Positions 9,744-19,377 of a stretch of 64,000 nucleotides of DNA are shown piece after piece; the stretch's first letter is position 1; every line of letters begins with the position of its first letter. Source of the stretch: Lacinutrix jangbogonensis. GTDB lineage: Bacteria > Bacteroidota > Bacteroidia > Flavobacteriales > Flavobacteriaceae. The notes under the pieces are model-generated. The model ran no database searches. It was not told where the DNA came from and was given only the letters and a program-made list of their open reading frames with translations. Both the position numbers and the translations under genes were made by a program. The DNA lies in assembly GCF_000797445.1 (NCBI RefSeq), contig NZ_JSWF01000028.1, positions 124,001-188,000 of the forward strand, given 5' to 3'.

Positions 9744-10511
9744 ATGAAAATCATCTCTTACAACGTAAATGGTATTAGAGCCGCACTAAAAAAAGGCTTT
9801 ATAGATTGGCTAATAGGCGCCAATGCGGATGTCGTGTGCTTACAAGAAATTAAGGCAATGGAAGAGCAGTTAGATTTATCGCTTTTTGAAGACGCTGGTT
9901 ATAAATACAACTATTGGTACAGTGCGCAAAAAAAGGGTTATAGTGGTGTCGCGATTTTAAGTAAAACCAAGCCAAACCATATAGAATACGGAACAGGAAT
10001 TGATACTATGGATTTTGAAGGGCGAAACATTCGTGCAGATTACGATGGTGTTTCTGTAATGAGTATGTATTTACCTTCTGGTAGCAATATACATAGACTT
10101 GAATTTAAACTGAATTATATGGCAGAAATTCAAGACTATATAACTAATTTAAAAACAACTATTCCTAACCTTGTCATTTGTGGAGATTATAATATTTGCC
10201 ATGAAGCAATAGATATTCACAATCCTAAAATGAAAAACGTTTCTGGTTTTCTTCCAGTAGAACGCGAATGGATTGGTGATTTTATCGATAGCGGACTAAT
10301 AGATTCTTTTCGATATCTAAATCCAGAAAGTGTAGAGTATAGTTGGTGGAGTTACAGAGCGAATTCAAGAGCAAATAATAAAGGTTGGCGTTTAGATTAT
10401 GCGATGGTAACAAAAACATTACAAGAAAAAATAAAAAGAGCCGTTATATTAACGGAAGCGAAACATAGCGACCATTGTCCTATATTAGTAGAATTAGAAA
10501 ATTTAAATTAA
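9744..10511 (+). CDS. xth: Exodeoxyribonuclease III (AP endonuclease)
   Basis: This 255-residue enzyme of the exonuclease III/APE1 family cleaves DNA at abasic sites and removes 3' blocks during base-excision repair. Visible family motifs run in order: SYNVNGIRAA at the N-terminus, the metal-binding Glu in VCLQEIKA, GYSGVAILSK, the GDYNICHEAID segment with the active-site Asp and Asn, WSYRANSRANNKGWRLDY near residue 215, and the closing SDHCPIL with the catalytic His. Length matches the family (about 255-270). It is divergent from the large outer-membrane protein gene, with 122 bases between them, and is followed 55 bases later by an OmpA lipoprotein gene. The ATG is preceded by the weak AT-rich leader usual here. 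Confidence 0.95.
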   Translation: MKIISYNVNGIRAALKKGFIDWLIGANADVVCLQEIKAMEEQLDLSLFEDAGYKYNYWYSAQKKGYSGVAILSKTKPNHIEYGTGIDTMDFEGRNIRADYDGVSVMSMYLPSGSNIHRLEFKLNYMAEIQDYITNLKTTIPNLVICGDYNICHEAIDIHNPKMKNVSGFLPVEREWIGDFIDSGLIDSFRYLNPESVEYSWWSYRANSRANNKGWRLDYAMVTKTLQEKIKRAVILTEAKHSDHCPILVELENLN

Positions 10512-10566
10512 TAATAGAGTAAGTACTGAATCCTACGATTAATAACTGAACACTAAAACATCCCTC

Positions 10567-11526
10567 ATGAAAACCAAATTCACAATTTCAATCTTATTGT
10601 TAATTATTGCAACTTCTTGCGTTTCTCCAAAAGTGTATAAAAACTTAGAAGATAAATATGCTACATTAAAAAAGGAAAATAGAAGCTTGCAAGATGAATA
10701 TAACGACCTGTTAAAAGCAAAAACTAAAGCAGAAAATGAATTAAGAGATTCTCAAGAAGAGTACGACGGTGCAATTACAGACAGAAATACATGGGAAGGA
10801 GAATACAAAGCATTGGTTAATGAATTTCAAGACTTAAAAGAGTCTTACGATGCTTTAGAGTCCAGTAGTTCTGCATCCATAGCTGCTAACTCAAAAAAGA
10901 ACAGAGAATTATTAGCAAAATTGGAAGCAAAAGAACAAGCGTTAACTTCGGAAAACACGAGGTTAGAAAAACTAAAAAAAGAACTTGAATCACGATCAAA
11001 TAGAGTTGCAGAGTTGGAAAGTGTTATTGCGGCTAAAGACGCAGCAATGACTAGTTTAAAAAATGCGATTTCAAATGCTTTAACAGATTTTGAAGGTAAA
11101 GGACTAACCATCGAGCAACGCAATGGGAAAGTATATGTTTCTATGGAAAATAAATTACTGTTTAAATCGGGTAGTTGGGCTGTTGGAGTAGAAGGAAAAA
11201 AAGCAGTGAAACAATTAGGAACTGTATTAGGGGATAATCCAGATATAGCAGTTTTAATTGAGGGTCATACGGATGATGAATCATTTATTGGTACAGAACA
11301 AATTAAAGGGAATTGGGATTTATCTACAAAAAGGGCAACATCTATTGTAACCATTTTGAGAGAAAACAAAAATATTAACCCTGAAAATCTAACTGCTGCA
11401 GGACGTGGTGAATTTGCGCCAATTGCAAGTAATAAGACAGCCGAAGGTAAAGCTAAAAACCGACGCATAGAAGTAATCTTAACGCCAAAGTTAGATGAGA
11501 TTTCAAAGTTGTTAAATGAAATATAA
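10567..11526 (+). CDS. OmpA-family lipoprotein with long coiled coil
   Basis: The 319-residue product is a lipoprotein: signal peptide with lipobox ATSC, Cys18. Residues about 28-160 are a Lys/Glu-rich coiled coil (YATLKKENRSLQDEYN and following heptads). Residues about 185-312 form an OmpA-like peptidoglycan-binding domain (LLFKSGSW, then IEGHTDD, and the final KNRRIEVIL). The layout is that of a lipid-anchored spacer that ties the outer membrane to peptidoglycan. It sits between xth and an aldo/keto reductase, with its own terminator after it. Family is certain; the precise partner is unknown. Confidence 0.9.
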   Translation: MKTKFTISILLLIIATSCVSPKVYKNLEDKYATLKKENRSLQDEYNDLLKAKTKAENELRDSQEEYDGAITDRNTWEGEYKALVNEFQDLKESYDALESSSSASIAANSKKNRELLAKLEAKEQALTSENTRLEKLKKELESRSNRVAELESVIAAKDAAMTSLKNAISNALTDFEGKGLTIEQRNGKVYVSMENKLLFKSGSWAVGVEGKKAVKQLGTVLGDNPDIAVLIEGHTDDESFIGTEQIKGNWDLSTKRATSIVTILRENKNINPENLTAAGRGEFAPIASNKTAEGKAKNRRIEVILTPKLDEISKLLNEI

Positions 11527-11560
11527 TTTAGGCGTGATTTTCAAACCTTAACAAACATTT

Positions 11561-11596
11561 AGACCTTTCTACTTTTTTGAGTAGAAAGGTCTTTTT
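11561..11596 (+). terminator. Intrinsic terminator after the OmpA lipoprotein gene
   Basis: A perfect 12-bp stem (AGACCTTTCTAC at 11561-11572 with its complement at 11581-11592) and an 8-base loop are followed by a T run. Confidence 0.88.
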
Positions 11597-11629
11597 ATAT
11601 TTATAAAATAATAATTAGTAACCATCATT

Positions 11630-12667
11630 ATGAAATACACAACACTTCCATCTACAAGTATAAAAGTGAGTAAAATTTGCCTAGGTTCTATGACTTGGGG
11701 AAACCAGAATACAGAAGCCGAAGGACATTTACAATTAGATTATGCCTTAGATCAAGGTGTTAATTTTATTGATACTGCAGAATTATATCCTGTGCCTGCA
11801 ACAGCAGAAAAGCAAGGAGCGACAAGCAAAATTATAGGAACCTGGTTAAAGAAATCAGGTAACAGAGATAAAGTAATTTTAGCATCTAAAATTGCAGGGC
11901 CAGGAGATTACACAGCACATATTAGAACAACAGGTTTTAGTAAGCAAAGCATTAAAGATGCTGTAGATAATGAGCTAAAAAGATTACAAACAGATTATGT
12001 AGATTTATTCCAATTACATTGGCCAGAAAGAAATACGAATACTTTTGGAATAAGAGATTACAAACACAATCCAAACCCAGCTTGGGAAGATAATTTTAAT
12101 GAAGTTTTAGAAAGCTTAGATGGTATTATTAAAACAGGTAAAATTAGACATTTTGGTTTGTCTAACGAAAAAGCTTGGGGAACCATGAGGTATCTTGAAG
12201 AATCCAAAAACAATAATTTGCCAAGACCAATAACTATTCAAAATGCGTATTCTCTGATAAATCGTGTTTACGAAGGTGATATGGCAGAAATATCTATGCG
12301 AGAAAATATTGGTTTATTAGTATATTCACCAATGGCCTTTGGAGTACTTTCTGGAAAATATATAAAAAAGACTGCAGCAGCAAATTCAAGATTAAAGTTG
12401 TTTCCTCGATTTGCTAGATACAGTAGTGAACAGGCAACCAATGCGACTCAGAAATATTTAGACTTAGCAGAAGCTAACAGTATGTCTTTAGCTCAAATGG
12501 CTTTGGCTTTTGTAAACCAAAGAGAATTTGTTACTAGTAATATAATAGGAGCGACAAATTTAGAACAACTTAAAGAAAATATTAGTAGTATAGATATAGA
12601 TTTGAGTGATGATATTTTGAATAGTATCAACGAAATACATACTGTAATTCCTAATCCTGCACCATAA
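11630..12667 (+). CDS. Aldo/keto reductase, Tas-like
   Basis: This 345-residue NADP(H)-dependent oxidoreductase has the (alpha/beta)8 aldo/keto reductase fold. The catalytic tetrad is visible: Asp and Tyr in FIDTAELYPVPA, Lys in VILASKIAGPG and His in LFQLHWPER. The insert PVPATAEKQGATSKIIGTWL is characteristic of the Tas group of E. coli, which is also about 345 residues long. Cofactor-binding features near the C-terminus are also seen (NIIGATNLEQLKENI). The physiological substrate is unknown. It stands alone between a terminator and the T9SS adhesin operon. Confidence 0.9.
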   Translation: MKYTTLPSTSIKVSKICLGSMTWGNQNTEAEGHLQLDYALDQGVNFIDTAELYPVPATAEKQGATSKIIGTWLKKSGNRDKVILASKIAGPGDYTAHIRTTGFSKQSIKDAVDNELKRLQTDYVDLFQLHWPERNTNTFGIRDYKHNPNPAWEDNFNEVLESLDGIIKTGKIRHFGLSNEKAWGTMRYLEESKNNNLPRPITIQNAYSLINRVYEGDMAEISMRENIGLLVYSPMAFGVLSGKYIKKTAAANSRLKLFPRFARYSSEQATNATQKYLDLAEANSMSLAQMALAFVNQREFVTSNIIGATNLEQLKENISSIDIDLSDDILNSINEIHTVIPNPAP

Positions 12668-12808
12668 AATGGAATTTAATGATTTAAAACCGGAGCGCTG
12701 TTAATCGGTAAAAACCGCATTTAATCTATAAAAGTAAACTTTTTCGGGTTGTAAATTTTTTTTTTCTAGCTTAGACCTCTTTTAAAAAACTAACTGAAAA
12801 TAGCAACG

Positions 12809-15800
12809 ATGAGAAAATTTACACTTCTTTTGGTCATTATAACTTTGTTCTTAAGTTATAGTGCCAATGCACAAATCACTACATATCCATACTCAGAAGA
12901 TTTTGAAACTGGCGACGGAGGATGGGTTTTGGATAACACAACCAATGGGTCATGGGCCTTAGGAACACCAGCAGCAGCAGTTATTAACAGTGCTGCATCT
13001 GGTTCTAACTCTTGGGCAACAAACCTAACAGGTGATTACAATCTAGGTGATTCTTCAACTGTCACTAGTCCAATATTTGACCTTTCAGCCTTAGCTGCAC
13101 CAGCTATTTCTTTTAGTATTTGGTGGGAATCAGAGTTTAGTTGGGATGGCACAGTATTACAATCTTCTATAGATGGTGGAACAACATGGGTTAATGTTGG
13201 TGCTTTTGGAGATATAGGATGGTATACTGATAATACAATAGGTGGAAACCCCGGAGGTCAGCCAGAAGGTTGGACAGGACGAAACGGAACAGGATCAAAC
13301 GGCTGGATTACAGCTAATCATGCATTAACAGGTTTGGCAGGAGAGGCTAGCGTACAATTACGTTTTGCTTTTGGTTCAGATGGTTCCGTGCAAGACGAAG
13401 GAGTAGCTTTCGATGATGTTAACGTCTTTGAAGTAACATGTCCAGAGCCATCAAACGCTGCTTTTGTTAGTGCAACTGCTACAACTGCTAATCTATCATG
13501 GACAGCAGGTCCGGTAACAGCATGGGAAGTTGTTGTTCAACCTCAAGGTACAGGATTACCTTCAGTACCGGGTGTTTCAACGACAAACAATCCATATGTT
13601 GCTATGGGATTAACACCAGCAACAAATTATGAGGCTTATGTAAGATCAGATTGTGCAGGAGATTTTAGTATTTGGGTTGGCCCAATAAACTTTGCTACAG
13701 AATGTACAACATTTGTTGCCCCATATACAGAAGGTTTCGAAAACGGAGGAACTATTCCGTTATGTTGGACAATGAATGGAGGCGAAGACTGGAATTTTAA
13801 TGATGTACCAGGTTTTAATCATATTGGAAATAATGGAGTTATAACAGGAAGTACTGCTACTAACGGATTTTTTGCTTGGGTAGATGCTTCAGGAGATGAT
13901 GGTCCAACAACTTTAGTAACGCCTTTAGTAGATGTGTCTGGATTAACAACACCAGCGATTACCTTTTACGAAATTAGTGATAATGAAGGTAATGCTAACT
14001 CTACTTTGGATGTAGAAGTTTGGGATGGAGCTGCATGGAACCCAATGGCAACTTACAACACAAATACTAGTGGTTGGGAACAACGCACCATTAACATAAG
14101 TACACTTACAATAACAGGTGACGTTCAAGCACGTTTTATATTCTCTGAAACAGTAACAGGAGATTTCTACGATGATATTGCTATAGACGATGTTACTTTC
14201 GATGAGTTACCTACATGTGTAAACCCATCAAATCTAGCAGTTAACAGTACAACGTCTGCTACAGCAACTTTGTCTTGGGTGTCTAATGGAACAGAAACAG
14301 CATGGGAAGTAGCAATACAAGCACCAGGAACAGGAATACCAACAGGAGCAGGTGCACCGGCAGCTACTAATCCTTATGTAGCTATGGGATTAACACCAGC
14401 TACGACATATGAATATTATGTAAGATCAGATTGTGGTACAGAGTTTAGTGATTGGATAGGGCCATTAACCTTCGATACAGAATGTGTTACTTTTATAGCA
14501 CCATACACTGAAGGTTTTGAAAATGCAGGAACTATTCCTTTGTGTTGGACAATGAATGGCGGAGGTGACATCTGGGAGTTTTCAGATAATGGTACAGGAA
14601 ACCATATTGGAAATAATGGAGTTATAACAGGAAGTACTGCTACAAACGGATTTTTTGCTTGGGTAGACTCTTCAGGAGACGATGGGATACGACAATTAAT
14701 ATCTCCCCTTGTAGATGTTTCACCACTTACAACACCAGCCTTATCTTTCTTTGAGATTAGTGATAATGAAGGCAACGCAAATTCTCAATTAGATGTCGAG
14801 GTTTGGGATGGTGCAGCATGGAATCCAATGGGAACCTATAATACAAATACCGCAGGATGGGAATTAAAAATAATAGATATTAGTACGCTTACCATAACCG
14901 GTGATGTACAAGCAAGATTTACTTTTTCTGAAATTGTAACAGGAGATTTTTATGACGATATTGCTATTGATGATGTTACTTTCGATGAATTACCTACTTG
15001 TGTAATTCCTGGAGGCCTTAATGTCACCAATATCACTGGCACTACTGCAGACTTCTCTTGGATGGCTGGAGCTGGTGAATCTTCTTGGGAATATGTTCTT
15101 CAACCGACTGGTACTGGAGTGCCAACTGGTGCAGGAACAAACTCTACAACAACTACTGTTAACTTAAACGCTTTAACTTTTGAAACAACTTACGAAGTTT
15201 ATGTAAGATCAGATTGTGGAGTCAATGGTTTTAGTGATTGGGCTGGACCACTAACTTTTACAACTACTGTACAACTTAACTTCAATGTTGATTGTTCCGT
15301 TGGCCCTACGACTTTTAATTATTGTTATGATAGTAACGACACTAATGTGTTTACATTTATAAGTACAGATGGTTCTCCACTAAACTTTACAATTAACTCT
15401 GGAGATGCAGAAAACAACTGGGATGAACTTATTGTTTTTGATACTGATGGCACAACAGACCTTAATGCTGCTACACCATATGGTAATGGCGGAGATCTAA
15501 GTGGTATTACATACCAATCTACAGGAGACACAATTTCTTTTCAAATTACATCAGATGGTTCAATTAGCTGTCAAAGTAGTACAAATATTAATCCTTTAGA
15601 TATTACAGTATCTTGTGCAACATGTATTAACCCAATAGCAACTTATCAAGTTGTAGATGATTGTGCAAATGGAGCTCAATTTTTAGTAGATGTAAATGTT
15701 ACTTCTCTAGGAGATGCAACATCACTTTCAATAGAAGATAACCAAGGTAATCCTCCTGTATCAGTTTCGACGACAGGTATTACACAATTTGGACCTTATC

Positions 15801-18412
15801 CATTTAATACAGATATTATTTTTACAGTAAGCAACGAGCAAGATGTAAATTGTGTTCTTACAAGTAGTGCTTATAATATTCCAACGTGTCCTCCCGCAAA
15901 TGATAATTGTGATGATGCTATTTCAGTTACCGCAAATACAGATGGCAACTGTACTAGTTTTGTAAGTGGTACTTTATTTGGGGCAACAGAATCTCCTCAA
16001 GCTAATCCATGTACAGGAACAGCAGATGATGATGTTTGGTTTACCTTTACTGCAATAAACACAGATCATGCTATCAGTTTTAGCAATATTGTTGGTCCTA
16101 CAACATTTTTATCTCATGGACTATACGAAGGAACTGATTGCGATAACTTAACAAATCTATATTGTAGTACTGCAGATAATAGTACTGCAAATGGGTTAAT
16201 TGTTGGAAACACATACTATATAAGAGTGTTTACTTTTAACAACACTCCCTTTCAAGATGTCACTTTCGACTTATGTGTGTTTTCTATTCCACCTCCAATT
16301 ACAACTAATATTACTCAATATACAGTAACTGAATTGATAGAAGATGTACTAATAAATTCTCCTTGTTCTTCAATATCTAATATAACATCATCAACAGGAA
16401 CAGATTTTGGTTCAGATAATGGTATTGGTTATTTTGAAGCAAATGGATCAGGATTTCCTTTTGAAAGCGGAATTATAATGACGACTGGAAATGCTGTAAA
16501 CGCTCCAGGACCAGAAACAGGAACTCTAAGTGATGGTGGAGGAGCTGGTTGGCTTGGTGATGCAGACTTAGAAGCAGAAATAAATGAAGGCGTTACTAAT
16601 AACGCGTCTATTATAGAATTCGATTTTGTGCCATTTATTCAAGACATGTCTTTCGAATTTATTTTTGCTGCGGAAGAATATGGCACTTTCCAATGTGGAT
16701 TCTCGGATGCGTTTGCATTCTTACTTACAGATACTGTAACTGGTATAACTACAAATATTGCTGTTATTCCAGGAACAACAACACCTGTTTCTGTATTTAC
16801 AATTAGAGATGCAGCTTTTAACAATGGCTGCCCTTCCGCTAATCCAGCATTATTTGATGCGTATTACGGAGCTGGCGGATTACCTCCACTTACAAATCCA
16901 ACCAATTTTATTGGTAGAACTGTACCGTTATTCGCAATGTCAACTGTTGTGCCTAATAGAACCTATCATATAAAATTAGTAATTGCAGATGATGGTGATA
17001 CAGCATACGATTCTGCGGTTTTCTTAAAAGCGGGAAGTTTTGAAATTGGAGAAGTAGATTTAGGAGACGATATTCTTTTAGGTAGTGGAAATGCTAACTG
17101 TGAAGGAGATGAAGTAATTCTAGATATTGGAGTACCTGTTTCACCTTTATCCACTATTACATGGTACACTTTAGATAACGGAATCCAAGAGCCTATATTA
17201 GATGATATGGGTATGCCACAGAATGGATCAACCTTAGCAGTAACGGAAAATGGAAATTACATAGTTGAAATTGTACTCGATTCCAACGCTTCTTGTTTCG
17301 TTGTTGATGAAATAATAGTAGAATTCTTCCCTAATCCTATTGCAAATCCTGCTCCTGATATTGTTGGTTGTGACTTAGATAATTCAGGAATGGCACTATT
17401 TGATTTAACCGAAAATGATGCTATAATTATAGGTACGCAAACAGGAATGACAATTTCTTATTACACGACAGAGCAAGATGCTATTGATAGTGTAAACCCA
17501 ATAGCTAATGCAACAAGTTACCAATCTGCTCCTTCAATTATATATTATAGCATTGAAGATGATACAACAGGATGTTCCAGGGTGAGTAGTTTCAACTTAT
17601 TGTTAGCACCTAAGCCTATTTTAGTTCAGGCTGATAATATTCTAGGTTGTGATGATGATGAGGATGGAGTTTCTAATTACGACTTAACATCTAATGAAGA
17701 TGTTATAACAAATGGTCAAACTGGATTTGTTTTTAGCTATTACACAACTTTAGTAGATGCAGAGACAAGTACGAATGTTATAACAAACCCATCAGATTTT
17801 GATGGTGGAGCACAAACGATATATGTAAGAGTTGAAGATGTTAATGGCTGTTTCGATGTTACAACATTCGATTTAGACTTTGGTATTTCTCCAATGAGCT
17901 CATTTAATACAACAATTGTTTACGAGGTTTGTCCTAATGCTACAGTACCTATTACAGTAGAAGCAATAGGTGATAACTATACAGAAGGCGAAGTAACAAT
18001 TTCTTGGTATAACGAAGGTGTTTTAGTATCAGGTCAAACAGATTTAACAATAGATAACGTTTTAACAACAGGAACATACACTATAGAAGTTATGTATAAT
18101 GATACTGGCTGTACAGCTAGTGAAGACATCTTTGTAGAAGAGTTAGAAACCTGTATAATCCCTCAAGGTATTTCACCAAATGGAGATGGTAAGAACGACA
18201 CTTTCGATTTAAGTAGTTACGATGTTCAAAGCTTAACCATATTCAACAGAAATGGCGTTAAGGTTTATGAGAAGACAAATTATTTAGACGAGTGGCACGG
18301 ACAATCATTAGATGGTGATAAGTTACCAGTAGGTACTTACTATTATGTAATGAACTATCAAGGGACAAAAACAAAAGCCGCTTGGGTATATATCAACAGA
18401 GAAAAGAACTAA
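12809..18412 (+). CDS. Giant T9SS type B adhesin with MAM-like/FnIII repeats and choice-of-anchor L domain
   Basis: The 1867-residue secreted protein begins with a signal peptide (residues 1-22, ending SANAQ). Three modules follow, each a jelly-roll (MAM/cleaved-adhesin-like) domain plus a fibronectin type III domain. The second and third are near copies with a period of 261 codons (PYTEGFENGGTIPLCWTMNGG and relatives at about residues 308 and 569). Next come a CUB-like domain (about 820-935), a Cys-containing PPC-like domain (about 1035-1155, DNCDDAIS), a choice-of-anchor L domain (about 1165-1415, with FAAEEYG) and two related repeats rich in Asp (VGCDLDNSG, LGCDDDEDG). The C-terminal 85 residues (PQGISPNGDGKNDTFDL onward) form the gliding-motility type B sorting domain that directs export by T9SS and cell-surface attachment. 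PorP/SprF and OmpA genes follow, the arrangement of SprB-like motility adhesins. The ligand is unknown. Confidence 0.92.
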   Translation: MRKFTLLLVIITLFLSYSANAQITTYPYSEDFETGDGGWVLDNTTNGSWALGTPAAAVINSAASGSNSWATNLTGDYNLGDSSTVTSPIFDLSALAAPAISFSIWWESEFSWDGTVLQSSIDGGTTWVNVGAFGDIGWYTDNTIGGNPGGQPEGWTGRNGTGSNGWITANHALTGLAGEASVQLRFAFGSDGSVQDEGVAFDDVNVFEVTCPEPSNAAFVSATATTANLSWTAGPVTAWEVVVQPQGTGLPSVPGVSTTNNPYVAMGLTPATNYEAYVRSDCAGDFSIWVGPINFATECTTFVAPYTEGFENGGTIPLCWTMNGGEDWNFNDVPGFNHIGNNGVITGSTATNGFFAWVDASGDDGPTTLVTPLVDVSGLTTPAITFYEISDNEGNANSTLDVEVWDGAAWNPMATYNTNTSGWEQRTINISTLTITGDVQARFIFSETVTGDFYDDIAIDDVTFDELPTCVNPSNLAVNSTTSATATLSWVSNGTETAWEVAIQAPGTGIPTGAGAPAATNPYVAMGLTPATTYEYYVRSDCGTEFSDWIGPLTFDTECVTFIAPYTEGFENAGTIPLCWTMNGGGDIWEFSDNGTGNHIGNNGVITGSTATNGFFAWVDSSGDDGIRQLISPLVDVSPLTTPALSFFEISDNEGNANSQLDVEVWDGAAWNPMGTYNTNTAGWELKIIDISTLTITGDVQARFTFSEIVTGDFYDDIAIDDVTFDELPTCVIPGGLNVTNITGTTADFSWMAGAGESSWEYVLQPTGTGVPTGAGTNSTTTTVNLNALTFETTYEVYVRSDCGVNGFSDWAGPLTFTTTVQLNFNVDCSVGPTTFNYCYDSNDTNVFTFISTDGSPLNFTINSGDAENNWDELIVFDTDGTTDLNAATPYGNGGDLSGITYQSTGDTISFQITSDGSISCQSSTNINPLDITVSCATCINPIATYQVVDDCANGAQFLVDVNVTSLGDATSLSIEDNQGNPPVSVSTTGITQFGPYPFNTDIIFTVSNEQDVNCVLTSSAYNIPTCPPANDNCDDAISVTANTDGNCTSFVSGTLFGATESPQANPCTGTADDDVWFTFTAINTDHAISFSNIVGPTTFLSHGLYEGTDCDNLTNLYCSTADNSTANGLIVGNTYYIRVFTFNNTPFQDVTFDLCVFSIPPPITTNITQYTVTELIEDVLINSPCSSISNITSSTGTDFGSDNGIGYFEANGSGFPFESGIIMTTGNAVNAPGPETGTLSDGGGAGWLGDADLEAEINEGVTNNASIIEFDFVPFIQDMSFEFIFAAEEYGTFQCGFSDAFAFLLTDTVTGITTNIAVIPGTTTPVSVFTIRDAAFNNGCPSANPALFDAYYGAGGLPPLTNPTNFIGRTVPLFAMSTVVPNRTYHIKLVIADDGDTAYDSAVFLKAGSFEIGEVDLGDDILLGSGNANCEGDEVILDIGVPVSPLSTITWYTLDNGIQEPILDDMGMPQNGSTLAVTENGNYIVEIVLDSNASCFVVDEIIVEFFPNPIANPAPDIVGCDLDNSGMALFDLTENDAIIIGTQTGMTISYYTTEQDAIDSVNPIANATSYQSAPSIIYYSIEDDTTGCSRVSSFNLLLAPKPILVQADNILGCDDDEDGVSNYDLTSNEDVITNGQTGFVFSYYTTLVDAETSTNVITNPSDFDGGAQTIYVRVEDVNGCFDVTTFDLDFGISPMSSFNTTIVYEVCPNATVPITVEAIGDNYTEGEVTISWYNEGVLVSGQTDLTIDNVLTTGTYTIEVMYNDTGCTASEDIFVEELETCIIPQGISPNGDGKNDTFDLSSYDVQSLTIFNRNGVKVYEKTNYLDEWHGQSLDGDKLPVGTYYYVMNYQGTKTKAAWVYINREKN

Positions 18413-18439
18413 ACTAACTAGAAACCAATAATAATAGAA

Positions 18440-19345
18440 ATGAAGAACATACTATATATCGTATTCCTAGTAGTTATAGGCGTACAAGCACAGCAAGATC
18501 CACAGTACACACAATACATGTACAATATGAATGTGATCAATCCTGCTTATGCAGGATCAAGCGAGAGTGTATCCATAGGCGCATTATACCGTAGCCAATG
18601 GATAGGCTTAGAAGGCTCACCAAACACAGGAACATTATCAATTCACGCACCAGTAGGTAATAGAGTAGGCTTAGGTCTTTCGTTAATTAATGACGAAGTA
18701 GGACCGGTAAGCGAGACTAATGTTTATGTAGATTTCTCATACACCTTACCAGTAGGTAGTGGCACAAAATTAGCCTTCGGTTTAAAAGCAGGAGGAACCT
18801 TCCATGATATTGGATTAAGCGGTATTGATGTTCCAGATGAAAACGATCCGTTTTTCTCACAAGATGTTAATGAGACCACAGCCAATATAGGAGCAGGATT
18901 GTATTTATACCAACCTAATCGCTGGTACGTATCTGCTTCGATGCCCAACATTTTAAATGGTACCCATTTAGATATAAACGGTACAAAAATAGGCTCAGAG
19001 ACCGAGCATTTATTTGCAGCAGCAGGTTACGTGTTTAGTTTATCAGAAAACTTTAAATTAAAGCCACACGCTTTATTAAAATTAGCGTTCGATGCACCAA
19101 TAAGTTATGATATTAACCTAAACCTATTCATGTACGATATCGTAGAAATAGGAGCAGGTTACAGGTTAGACGATTCCTTTAGTGGTATGGTAAACTTTAT
19201 GGTTTCACCATCACTAAGAATAGGTTATGCCTACGATGCTATCCAATCTGAATTAAACGCAGTTACAGACGCCTCACACGAGATATTTATAAACTTCGAC
19301 ATCAGTTTGCCAAGAAAAGTATCACGTTCACCACGTTATTTCTAA
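18440..19345 (+). CDS. PorP/SprF family T9SS outer-membrane protein
   Basis: The 301-residue product has a short signal peptide ending in VQAQ. It starts its mature part with the family signature QDPQYTQYMYNMNVINPAYAG, followed by beta-strands typical of the PorP/SprF barrel. These proteins are encoded directly downstream of large type B sorted adhesins and help to export or attach that particular adhesin, as SprF does for SprB. The gene lies 28 bases after the adhesin and 33 bases before the OmpA gene, on the same strand. Assignment is strong; the dedicated partnership with the adhesin is inferred from position. Confidence 0.95.
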   Translation: MKNILYIVFLVVIGVQAQQDPQYTQYMYNMNVINPAYAGSSESVSIGALYRSQWIGLEGSPNTGTLSIHAPVGNRVGLGLSLINDEVGPVSETNVYVDFSYTLPVGSGTKLAFGLKAGGTFHDIGLSGIDVPDENDPFFSQDVNETTANIGAGLYLYQPNRWYVSASMPNILNGTHLDINGTKIGSETEHLFAAAGYVFSLSENFKLKPHALLKLAFDAPISYDINLNLFMYDIVEIGAGYRLDDSFSGMVNFMVSPSLRIGYAYDAIQSELNAVTDASHEIFINFDISLPRKVSRSPRYF

Positions 19346-19377
19346 ACCACATAAGCTAACACAAAAGACACGACCAG

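Noticed and set aside
14416-14775. A 119-codon minus-strand frame in the adhesin gene
   Set aside because: It lacks any domain-like pattern and lies over the second-to-third module of the adhesin, whose plus-strand reading is certain.
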